From Mycoplasma sp. 2045 (GTDB lineage Bacteria > Bacillota_I > Bacilli_A > Mycoplasmatales > Metamycoplasmataceae), in NCBI RefSeq assembly GCF_024582715.1, contig NZ_CP102083.1:248001-312000 (forward strand): 64,000 nucleotides of DNA. The letters run 5' to 3'. Of the stretch, positions 35,115 through 45,711 are shown in pieces. Both the position numbers and the translations under genes were made by a program. Under the pieces are notes generated by a model. The model worked only from the letters and a program-made list of their open reading frames with translations. It searched no databases and was not told where the DNA came from. The stretch's first letter is position 1. Each line of letters starts with the position of its first letter.

Positions 35115-37424
35115 ATGATTAAAGCTAAAAGAAAAAAAATAATAATCAATATTGGTGCCGTTTCTGCACTAGCTGTTGTAGGTGTTGTTGCAGCTAAAAC
35201 AATTAGTGATAATGCTAAACCAAAAACAAAAGACTTAGGAGTTATTACTCAGTCACGTGGAATCGCTACAGTCATCAATGAAAACGATGTTTTATATAGC
35301 GACAGAAATTCTTCAAACAAAGATAATAACTTAAAAATTAAAGTCAAAATCGAACCAGAACAACCAACTGTTGAAAATCCAAAACCAGTACAACCAGAAC
35401 CAACAAAACCTGTTACTGAACCAGAACAACCAGAACAACCAGAACAACCTGTTAATCCAGAGCCAGATCCAGTAGAACCTGTACCTGACCCTGAACCAGC
35501 AAACCCGGATCCGGTAGAACCTGAGCCTACTGATCCTGCTCCTGCGCCTGATCCAGAACCTGTGACCCCAACACCTGGATCTGATCCACAACCTGAGCCA
35601 GATCCTGCTCCAACACCAGAGCAACCAAAAGAACCAGAACCAGAAGATCCGGATAAAGCAGAAGATAGTGTTTATACAGAACAACCTAAAACCACAGAAC
35701 CAGAACCTGAGCAACCTACAGAGCCTATTATTGAACAACCAATTATAGTGACTCCTCCAGAACCAGAACCAGAACCTGAACCAGATCCATCTACAGAACC
35801 TTCAAAAGCAATCGAAGGTTACGCTAACCCAGAAGCTGCAAAAGATTTAGATTTTGCAACAATGAAACCTAAACCTATTGACAAAGTTACAAAAGTCAAA
35901 GAGGAAATGAAAAGAGAAATTAGAGAAAATCTTTCTGTTATTAACAGCATATTTAATAAAAATCCAAATGATTTAACAGAAGCTGATAAAGAGCTTTTAA
36001 ACAAGAGTATCATTAAGATTGCTAATAACAATCCTCAAATTAATTATCCAGAGAACGCAGATTTCTCATATCTTTTTAAATTACTTAAAGATCCTCAACA
36101 AGCATACGCATTTAAGATAACACTTGAAAATATAAATAGAGAACTTGAAAATTACCTTAACAAAGGTATGGTTCCAAGTTTCCATTGAGGTGATACAGGA
36201 TTTGGTAGTTTTGCACATGTTAACTTAGAAGATAATGTTGTTCGTAATGAATACATAGCAAGACATAAAAATTCATATTTTGCTTACGAATCACAATATC
36301 ACAGAAATTCAAAACAAATTAGAAACTTTGAATATGATGGGTTCTCTAAACAAAATAAAACTTCTGAATATTCAAGATATGGAGCAGGCGCTGATAAAGG
36401 AATTGAAATTTATGAATACAAACCAGAAAGTGCTATTGCAAAAGAAAAAGTCAAAACAAACAAAGTTATGGCAATTCTTGATGCAGCTAACACTAAAGGT
36501 TACAATTCATTCTTAAGCTTTTTAGATAAAGTTAAAAAAGCTAACAAACAAATTGATGTACTTGTAATCAAAAATATGGGTCTTAAAGACAAACGTCAAG
36601 AATTTAGACACATTTTAAAACAACTTCCTGAATCAATTCAAAAATTAACTTTATTCTTTGAAGGTAAAGATACAACTTCACTTATTGCACTTAAAGATAA
36701 GAGAATCCAAGAATTAGACCTTTATAGTTCAAATGACTTATTAAGTAAAGATTGAGGAATTGACCCTATTGCATTACGTGGTGTAAAAAATATTACATTT
36801 GACTACACATTCGCAGCTATGCAAGATAATACAAATATGCCAGGTTCAATTGTATTTAACAGACTTAGATTTGATAAAGATGATACATTAGAAGAAATCA
36901 ACGAAGGTCTTGATATTGCATTCAAAGATAGATACAATGAAAGAATTTTCCAAGGAGAATTCGGAGATGGTTCTTGACCTACTTGACTTGATTTCTCATT
37001 AAACAAAAACATCAGAAGTCTTGAAGGAATGCGTTTCCACAATAGAGTATTTAAAAACTTAACTCTTTACAATAACACAAATACATTCACAGTTAATGCT
37101 GACACGTTAGCAGCTCAACAATGATCTGCAATGCTTATCAAAGGACCTGAAAGACCTAAATTACATTTTGTTAGTCCTGTAGAAGTTAACACATTATACA
37201 TTCAAGGTAATGCACGTGACTTAGACGATAACTGAGGTCCAGAATTATACGGATTAATTGAATCAGGTAAAAATGTATTCAGAACAATTTACGTAGATAA
37301 CCAAACAATGGCTGACAGATTAAATCGCTCACAAGCATTTACTAAATTTGGTAAAACAGCAGTAGTTAAATCAGCTAACTTTGATCCAAGTGGAGGTGGC
37401 GATGCAGAAATCTCATTCAGTTAA
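35115..37424 (+). CDS. Mycoplasma immunoglobulin-binding protein MIB
   Basis: 769 residues, ATG 35115 after GAAAGGT. A basic start and one hydrophobic segment (residues 9-28) anchor it. Residues about 76-232 form a Pro/Glu-rich stalk with repeated PEP, PEQPE and PDP units. The C-terminal part carries leucine-rich-repeat-like alternation (for example IDVLVIKNMGL and IQELDLYS) as expected for the M-domain/MIB family. In relatives MIB grips the Fv of IgG and presents it to MIP. Two rather different Pro codons (CCA, CCT) make up the stalk, and the GC content is locally higher than in neighbours. The last 23 bases overlap the next gene, whose strong ribosome site lies inside MIB. Confidence 0.88.
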
Positions 37425-38886
37425 TAGTAAAACCAATTTATTACAGTTAAACTGAAGTAAAGAAAATGTTCTTAAATTAATTTCACTTGTACTTTCGTTC
37501 TTGTTAATAAGCTCAATTGGAATTGTTTTCAATTACTTTATTAACAAAGGCGATCAAACAGGAATTGATTATTCAATTCTGTTTGATAGAAGTTTCAAAA
37601 TAAACTCAAGTATTAACTTCTTTGTGTTATTCAACTTAACTTTATTATCATTGCTGATTATTATCGCTATGACTAAGAGTTATTTTGTCATAAACAAAAA
37701 TAACTTGAAGTTTTCAAGTTACATCTACTGATATGTTGCATACATTACTTATGCACTTATTACATTTGGATTTTATACTTTTACTTTTATAACTACTACA
37801 AAAGATACTTCTTCAAAATGATTAATTTATAACTCATTTTTACTTATACCACTTTTAGTTATTGATTTAACTTTTGATGTATATACACAAGTTAAAAAAT
37901 CAAGAAGTTTTTCAATTAACATCAAGAAATTAGTTTTAGATTGAAGCTATACTATAATCAAATACGTTTTACTCGGAATTGGATTATGAATGCTTGTTTT
38001 AATGGTTAATAACGTTCAAGTTTCAAAATCAAAAGATGGAAGCATTGAAACGCAAAGAGTTGTTGGTATTTTTGTAAACAATGTTTACATTAATAAACTA
38101 ACTAGAATTTTCAGTGAAAATGCAGTTTACAAAAACTTATCTATTTTTGGATTAGTTTTTGCACTTATCTTACTTCTAAGTTTAAAAGTTTACTCAAACA
38201 TTTCAAACTTATCAAGCGTGGTTTACAGAAACAGTTTATTTGCATCACTTACAAAATTAATTCTTGCATTTATCTTACCTGTAATGTTCTTTGCGATTTA
38301 CACACTTGCAAAATACGCTTACAAACCAATCGATATTAGCGAAGATACAACCACAAAAGTTGCTTTATTTGCTGCGTTTATTGCATTAGTTGCAATCTTA
38401 AATGGACTTGTAATTGCAAGTAGATTTACAAAATTCAAAAATCAATTATTAACAAACAAAACAGTATTTGTAATTTTAGAATTAGTTTCATTATTTGTTT
38501 TATTAGTTGCAAATACTCAATTAAACTACTTTCACAGATTAATTATCAACTTATTATTCTTTATTTTATTTGTAATTAACTTTGGATTAGTTAAATACAA
38601 TAAAGCTAATAAATTAAATAATTTAGAAAATGCAATGCTTTTAGCTATGTTAGTTTCTCTAACAATTTCATTAGTGTTTAGCATTTTCTTACACGCTACA
38701 TTCAGTAATGATAACTGAGCAATATTAGTGCTTACAAAGAATTGAGATATATTGACAATTTTTGCACTAGTCACAATTATGCTTTATATTCTATTTGCAC
38801 TTTCATCTATAGCATATACTGGATTTATCAAGATATTTGCTTTGTTTTATGAAAAAAGAAAACACTTTACAAAGAGAGGTAAATAA
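37402..38886 (+). CDS. F1-like ATPase cluster: polytopic membrane protein (X0 candidate)
   Basis: 494 residues. ATG 37402 lies inside the MIB gene, with GGAGGTGG (37392-37399) just upstream, so its translation is coupled to MIB. About 12 hydrophobic membrane segments are spread through the length, with short loops and few charged residues. There is no ATPase, lipobox or transporter motif that I recognise. In the mycoplasma F1-like (type 2) clusters described in the literature, a polytopic protein is the candidate membrane sector (X0) that replaces the usual a/c subunits; position and size fit that. It is the first of seven tightly packed genes ending with the beta-like subunit. Confidence 0.8.
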
Positions 38887-38889
38887 TTT

Positions 38890-39390
38890 ATGTTTAAGAA
38901 AAATAAAATGAAAAATAAAGAGCTTTTAGCATACTTAGAAAAAGCAAAAGTTTATCAATCAAAATTATTTGCTGACTTTGAAAGATTTAAAAGCAAACCG
39001 ACTTATGTTTCAAATGAAAGTTTCTGAAATTCATTTTTAATTGAATACAACTTAACTGAAAAAGATTTAAAACCTTTAACAGATAGTATTCAAAAATGAA
39101 TTAGCAGAAAAAATAATCTTTTATTAGATAAATTTGTTATCACCTGAACTATTGATTCAAAATTTAGTTTATATGATCAAATTCCTAAAACTGAACAAAA
39201 ACAAAATGTTTCTGTATCAGATACAATACTTAGAAGCTCTGTTTCACAATTGAACTCAGACTTTAATGAATACATAAATAAACTAATTGAAGAGAATTAC
39301 ATTATCGAATTTATACCAAGTGTTCTTTTATTAAAAGAAAACAATGTTTATAAATTATTTATAGGTCCTGGAATTATTAATGAACAGTAA
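38890..39390 (+). CDS. F1-like ATPase cluster: small cytoplasmic protein
   Basis: 166 residues from ATG 38890, three bases after the previous stop. No membrane segment. Lys/Glu/Asn-rich helix at the start and a mixed middle. I recognise no family by sequence; it corresponds in position to one of the short hypothetical genes that accompany F1-like ATPases in mycoplasmas. It could be a stator or linker part, by position only. Its end overlaps the next gene by 11 bases. Confidence 0.75.
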
Positions 39391-40264
39391 AACCATTGAA
39401 TCAAAATATAATTCTCTTAAAAAGATTTATAAAATCGTTGAATCAAAGAAAAATATTACTTTAATTAACTTACTTAGACTATCTAAACAAATTGGTTACT
39501 GTTTAGATAGAGCTAACTATTCAAAATTCATAATTGAGCAAATTACTGATAAATATTCAATCAATGATTTTGCTCTTAATAAAAAAAGTGACTTGCTTAC
39601 TTTAGGTGGATTAAAAACACTTTGAATTTACATTACAGAAGAAGAAAAATATAGTACTAACTCATATCAAAAACATGAAAAGTACTTGCTCCAAGCTATC
39701 AACAAATCTAACGATAGCATTATTGCTATCGGTCAAAAAGCAACTAAGTTTGCTAATGACAACGGATTTAATATCTTATTTAGCTTTGAGAAAAATGAAG
39801 TTGATTACTTAAATGAACTACTTCCAAAAATCATTATTAACAACTTCAAAATTAATGATTATGCAAACTTAAACTTTGTAATTAACTCAACAAAGATTAA
39901 AGAAAAACATATTCAACTGCTTCCTGTAAATATGAATAATTTCACACTTAAACACCATCAACACGGTCAATTATTTAACTCAAATATCAACACTCATAAA
40001 ATTTCGCAAGATTTAAATGAGTTTATCGATTCAGAAACTGAGTCTTACTTAAACTTTGCTATTTCTTCACTTTTAACTGAGTCAGCTTTAATTTATGAAA
40101 AATATAAGTTAGTTGCTCAAAATAGTACTCTTAATGATTTAGAAGAAAAAATTAAATTCCAAAAAAGACAATTCTTAAAAGTTAAAAGAGAAAAAGAAAT
40201 TGAACAAATCTCAATGCTTAGCAAGAAAAAAGACTTATTACACGAAATCAGAAAGGGGAACTAA
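39380..40264 (+). CDS. F1-like ATPase cluster: gamma-like rotor subunit candidate
   Basis: 294 residues, about the size of F1 gamma (287). The start overlaps the previous gene. Long N-terminal helices (ESKYNSLKKIYKIVESKK and on) and a long C-terminal helix (about residues 225-292, including LNDLEEKIKFQKRQFLKVK) flank a mixed alpha/beta middle. This is the gamma layout, in which the two terminal helices form the central shaft. Sequence identity to true gamma is too weak to see by eye, so the call rests on layout and on its place in the operon. Confidence 0.6.
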
Positions 40265-40722
40265 TGATTGATTTAACTTTAGTATCAGCTAAAAATGTTA
40301 AAAAACATCTTAAGATTTCTGAATTAAAAATCAATCATCAGCTAAAAGATAGTTGACAAAAAGTTGAGAAAAACACAATCTCAAGTTACAAAAAAGTTTT
40401 ATGTTCACTTAAAACAAATTCAAAAGAATACTTTTTAATATTTGATTCATTATTTGTCCAAAGCAATGAAAATCAAATTGTCCTTTTCTACAATAATTCA
40501 TTTGAAACTTTTGTCCAAGATGACAAAAATAAAACTCAATTACATTCATTAAATAAAAAATACAAAGAAATTAAAAAGGAACTGCTAAAAACAAAATTTG
40601 CTTTATATGCTTCTAATGACATTGATTTAATCAACAGATTAGAAAAACTAAAAAGAAAAGCATTCAAGCTTAAAGCTCAAATTTACTTTTCACTATTTGA
40701 AAATGAGGATTTATGAAAATAA
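40264..40722 (+). CDS. F1-like ATPase cluster: epsilon-like subunit candidate
   Basis: 152 residues; its ATG shares one base with the previous stop, and AAGGGGAAC precedes it. The first 100 residues are strand-rich (KEYFLIFDSLFV, NQIVLFYNN) and the last 50 are helical with many Lys, which resembles the beta-sandwich plus helical hairpin of F1 epsilon (about 135 residues). Its position after a gamma-like gene also fits. No diagnostic motif is visible, so the call is tentative. It overlaps the next gene by 10 bases. Confidence 0.5.
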
Positions 40723-42671
40723 GAAGATGACTTAAATTAGGTGCTATTTCTTCTTCATTAGTATTACCGCTTTCGGTTATTTCAGCAACTACAAATGAAA
40801 ATGAAACAGCGAGTAATACAACTGAAACAGAAAAAGAACCTGTTGCTAATTTTCCTGAAACAAAGGAAATGCAAAAAAACATTTTCAATGAAAAATTACC
40901 ATTAGTCCTTGAAGAGTATATTAAAAAGCTTGAATTAGAAGTAGCAGATTATGAAAAGCAAAATTTAGCAGAACCAAATATTGAACATTTAAAAAGAATT
41001 ACTTACTATAAAAAGTTTGTAAATTATTTAAAGGCTCAAAAAGATCAAATAGTTTCAAATCCAATTGAAAATGGATTTAACATCATTTTTCCTAATTTAC
41101 TTACAAATGAAACTTACAAATTAGGAGACATTACTTACTTTAAAAATGATTTTGGACCACTTATGATTGGAGAAGCTACACCAGATAACTACGAAAAAGT
41201 AAGTGCTATAGACACAGAAGGAAAAGTTGCCATTCCTGAAGACGCAAAAGTAATTAATAATCAACTTACTCAAAGTGCGATTTTAAACCAAATAAATAGC
41301 TATATTGAATCGCTTTCTTCATCTTGAAGAGATATTCTTTTAGAAAAAGAAGACTTTCCTAAATATGCAAAAGATGAAGAAGTTTTCAAGGTCTTAGATG
41401 ACAATGCAAAATTAGATTTAAATGTACCTAAAGGTTTTGAAACTTGGGATGCTTATTTCTTATCAGTTCTTAATAAGAGAACGATGAAATTCGACATTGA
41501 GAAAAACCAAGAATTCAATGAAGTTGAAGAACCAACTCTTCCAATCTTGCCTGAAGAAAAAATCGAAGAAGACCCAATTGTAGTTTCAGTTGCTGAAGAA
41601 AACGTTCCTAGACTTTCTCCGATACTTACAGGTGACTACATCAACGCTTCAAATGCAGAATTAATTAGTTTAGTAAATTCGCAAAATGCTAAATTCAATA
41701 ATGAAGCAGTTTTCTTCTTTAATCCATTATTAAAATTACTTAAATACAACGTTACAGGTTTAAGAGAAGAAGATGGTAAGTTAATTGCAACAATTACTTT
41801 AACAAATACATCAGATGAGAAACAAACATCTTACGAACGTGAAGTGACTAGATATTCAGATTCACAATATGCACAATCAATGCAAGTTGTAAATAATGCA
41901 ATTGAATCATCAATGTTAGGTTACTATGATGCACTTGGAATTACCAAAGATTTAGTTTTTGAAAAACTTGGAAACAGAAAACTTCAAGAAATTGTCTTTG
42001 ACCAAATCTTTGTTGCAGTAAAAATTATTAACAATCAACAATTCTCAAACATCATAAATGATGCAGTTGAATACTACAAGGATGTAACTTTTAAAAACGA
42101 TAAAGGTGATTTAATCAACTTATCATTATCAGAAGACTCAAAAGATGCATTCACTAACTCTATTCACGCACAAACAATTAAAGGAAGAACTTACTTTAAT
42201 TTATTAACAAGTGCATATAAAGACTTATATAGTGAGTTTTCAAAACAAATTTCAGTACCTGAAATTAAATCAGTTATTGAAGCTAACTTAAATTCCTTTA
42301 ATTTCACATTTAGTGATGTTAATGAAGCGCTATCAACTTTAAGAGACTTAATTTTAGACTTAGACAGAATTGAACAAGTAAGCACATTTAAAAATCAACA
42401 ATTTCAAACTTTCAACGTAAAGTTAGAACAAGTACAAAAACAATTCATTAATTTAGGTATCGTAACTCAAAATAAAAACATCACTAATGAAAGCGAAAAC
42501 ATCAGAGCGCAATACCAAAAAGCTTACAATGAATTGATTCTTAAAGAAAATTTACAATCAACAAAAAACACAAACATTGTTTTAATTACAATCGGTACAC
42601 TTATTACACTTTTATTAATTGGAACAATAATTATTAGCAGTTTAAACAAAAACAAAGCTAATTTAAAGTAA
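40713..42671 (+). CDS. F1-like ATPase cluster: exported single-span membrane protein
   Basis: 652 residues. ATG 40713 overlaps the previous gene by 10 bases, with GAGGA upstream. A signal peptide without lipobox cysteine (residues 8-26, ending VISA) is followed by an acidic Thr/Asn/Glu stretch, about 560 residues of mainly helical extracellular protein and a C-terminal membrane helix (about 622-645) with a basic tail. It would face the outside and could link the ATPase to surface components such as MIB-MIP. That link is inferred from operon position. I recognise no domain. Confidence 0.8.
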
Positions 42672-42680
42672 AGGAAGAAT

Positions 42681-44228
42681 ATGGAAAATAAATTATACAT
42701 ATCAGCCATTTATGACTATGTTGTTGAAATAAGTGGCCAAACAAATTACAAACAAAATGAAATTTACCATTTAAAAGATAACAAAGATGCTTTATTGATG
42801 GTAATTTCAGCAACAGAAGATCGTGCTTTTTGTTTAATTAAACAAAATCCTGAAGAATATAAAATTGGTGCAGAAGTAATTAGAGCTAAAGTTGATACAA
42901 AAGTTAAAACTGCAAAAAACTACTTCGGAAAAATCATTGACATTAACAGTGGCATTTTATTCCCTGAAGTTACTAAAGAAAAATTTGAATTCTATGAGCA
43001 ATCTTCAGAAATCTTTAACGTTAATAACAACTTAATGTCTTATATGCCTCTTGATGAGCAATTAAAAACAGGTTACTCAGTAATTGACTTGCTTATTCCT
43101 GTTGGAAAAGGACAAAGAGAACTTATTATTGGTGATAGAAAAACTGGTAAAACATTTATTGCCTTAAACACAATCATTAACCAAAAAGACAAAAATGTTA
43201 AATGTATTTATGTTGCAATCGGACAAAAACAAAGCGAAATTGCAAGTGTTTACAATTTACTTAAAGAGCATGGTGCTGATGAATACACAATCATCTTAAC
43301 TGCAAACAGTGATAAACCATATGAACAATATTTAGCTCCATATATTGCTATGGCTCACGCTGAAAATGTTTCTTATGAAGATGATGTTTTAATTGTGTTT
43401 GATGACTTAACAAAACATGCAAACATTTTCAGAGAAATTGCTTTATTAATCAACAAACCAGTTGGTAAAGAAGCATTCCCAGGTGATATGTTCTATGCAC
43501 ACGCTAGATTACTTGAAAGAAGCGGTAAATTCCACAATAGAAAATCAATTACTGCTCTTCCAATTATTCAAACAGTTGATAACGATATTACATCTTTAAT
43601 TGCATCAAACGTTATTTCAATTACAGATGGTCAAATTGTTACAAACTCAGAATTATTTGCGCTTAACAAATATCCAGCTATCGATGTTAACTTATCAGTT
43701 TCACGTATTGGTAGTGGAGTTCAAAACAAATTAATGAACCAAAGTGCAAAAATTGTTGGTAAGTTATATAAATCATTCAAAAAACAAGCTAAACTACTTG
43801 CTGTTAAATACGACCTTAATGATGACATTAATTCACTTATGTTAGGAGGAATCCAAATTGAAAAAATGTTTAATCAAAAAGGTGTTTCATCATACGATGA
43901 AAAAGACATTTACTTAATTTCACGTATCATTCAATGAAACTTATTAAATAACTTATCTGATTTGCAAATTAATCAAGCAATCAAATTCATTATTGAATAC
44001 GAAAAATCTAATGCAACTTGCAAGAAAGTTGTCGAAGATTTAATTAACGATACAACTAAAGATCCTGAATTAGTTAAAAACTACTTCGCATTCTTACTTA
44101 ACAAATATTCAAATAAATTCAATCTACAATGACAATTACCTGCTGCTAAAGAATTCTTAACTACTGATGAAAAACTAATGGAACAAATTCACAACAAAAT
44201 CAAAAACGAATTAAAAGGAAGTAAATAA
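42681..44228 (+). CDS. F1-like ATPase alpha-like subunit
   Basis: 515 residues, near the length of F1 alpha. ATG 42681 with AAGGAAG upstream; one frame across TGA codons to TAA 44226-44228. The P-loop is GDRKTGKT (residues 151-158), very close to the alpha consensus [20 protein letters not shown] is the Walker B region, where alpha subunits also have [13 protein letters not shown] matches the alpha-subunit arginine-finger region. The N-terminal domain is diverged. It should form the hexamer with the beta-like product, whose start codon overlaps its stop. Confidence 0.92.
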
Positions 44229-45586
44229 TGAGCGCTAAAATAACAAAATTATGAAGTGACGTAATTGAAATTCAATTCAAAAATGAAAAATTACCAGCTA
44301 TTAATTCACTTCTTAAAAGTGACAATGGTTCATATTTATTAGTTAAAAGAATTCTTAATGAAAATACTTTATTAGCAGTTATTGTAGACTTAAAAGATAA
44401 CTTATCAATCAATGATAAGATTGAAAAATTAAACCATTCATTTATGGTTCCTGTAGGAAATGAAGCAAAAGGACACATTTACGATGTGCTTGGAAATAAC
44501 TTAAGCTCTCCTAAAACAAAAGTTACAAAAACAGTTGAAATGGATTCAACAATTATAACAAACACAAACTACGAAAAAAGAGCAAAGCTTTTAACAACAG
44601 GTATTAAAGCTATTGACTTTTTCGTTCCTATTTTAGATGGAGATAAAATCGGTATCTTTGGTGGAGCCGGAGTTGGTAAAACTGTTTTAATGAAGGAAAT
44701 TATTTTCAACCTCTCAAAACAAAAAACTAACACATCAGCTATCTTCATTGGTTCAGGAGAACGTTCAAGAGAAGCTATTGAGTTATACAATGATTTAACT
44801 GAATCTAACTTAATGCAAAATTCAACAATGTACATTTCAAGAATGAACGAAAACCCAGGTTCAAGAATGAGTATTGTTCCAGTTGGAATTACTGCTGCTG
44901 AATACTTAAGAGATAACAATAAAGAAAACGTTTTATTATTCATTGACAACATTTTCCGTTTCTTACAAGCTGGAAATGAAGTTGCTGCATCACTTGATAA
45001 AAAACCATCAATTGGTGGATATCAAGCAACTTTAAACACTGAAATTTCACAAGCTGAAGAAAGACTTTATACAAATGAAAATGGTTCAATTACATCATTC
45101 CAAACAGTTTTCTTACCAATGGATGATTTATCTGACCCATCAGCTGTTGCTGTATTTAACCACTTAAACTCTTCACTTGTGCTTTCACGTGAAATTAGTG
45201 CTAAAAACATTTTCCCTGCTTTTGATCCGTTGGTTTCTTCATCAAACAACGTAAATCCTGAAATTATTGGTTCAAAGCATTATCAAGCTATTTTAGACAC
45301 AAAATACATCTTACAAAGATATAAAGAAATTGAAGATGTTATGCTTATTTTAGGATTTGATGAGTTAGATGACGAATCAAAAACAATCGTTAAAAAAGCA
45401 TTACAGTTACAAAACTTCTTCTCACAAAACTTCTTTATGACTGAACATTTCACATTAAGAAAAGGGGTTTTTGTTCCTTTAGATCAAACTGTAGATTCAG
45501 TTGTTAGAATTATTAAGGGTGAATTTATTGATGTAAATCCAGAAAAATTCGCTTACATTGGTTCAGTAAACGACCTTAAAAAATAA
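44228..45586 (+). CDS. F1-like ATPase beta-like catalytic subunit
   Basis: 452 residues from ATG 44228, overlapping the alpha-like stop by one base. P-loop GGAGVGKT at residues 145-152. GSGERSREAIELYND carries the catalytic Glu region of F1 beta (GERTREGNDL in typical beta). LLFIDNIFRFLQAGNEV is nearly identical to the beta consensus. The N-terminal barrel domain is short and diverged. Unlike the alpha partner, it keeps the residues needed for hydrolysis. It is the last gene before a strong terminator. A housekeeping F1Fo synthase is not in this window and would be expected elsewhere in the genome. Confidence 0.92.
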
Positions 45587-45594
45587 TCAAATTT

Positions 45595-45621
45595 GCAAGC
45601 TACTTTTAGCTTGCTTTTTTT
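45595..45621 (+). terminator. Terminator of the MIP-MIB-F1-like ATPase operon
   Basis: Stem GCAAGCTA (45595-45602), loop CTTT, stem TAGCTTGC (45607-45614), then a T run. It is 9 bases after the beta-like stop. Confidence 0.92.
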
Positions 45622-45711
45622 GTTGATTTCAAGCTCAAAATTTATTTTATTTTTTTAATAATATAAAAGTGTTAATTTAGTATATTTAAAAATAATAAAA
45701 AGGACAAATTT

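Noticed and set aside
35331..35738. Long minus-strand frame rich in Trp, Phe, Arg and Cys
   Set aside because: It is the complement of the Pro/Glu-rich stalk of MIB; the odd composition is forced by CCA/GAA codons on the other strand, and no ribosome site is present.
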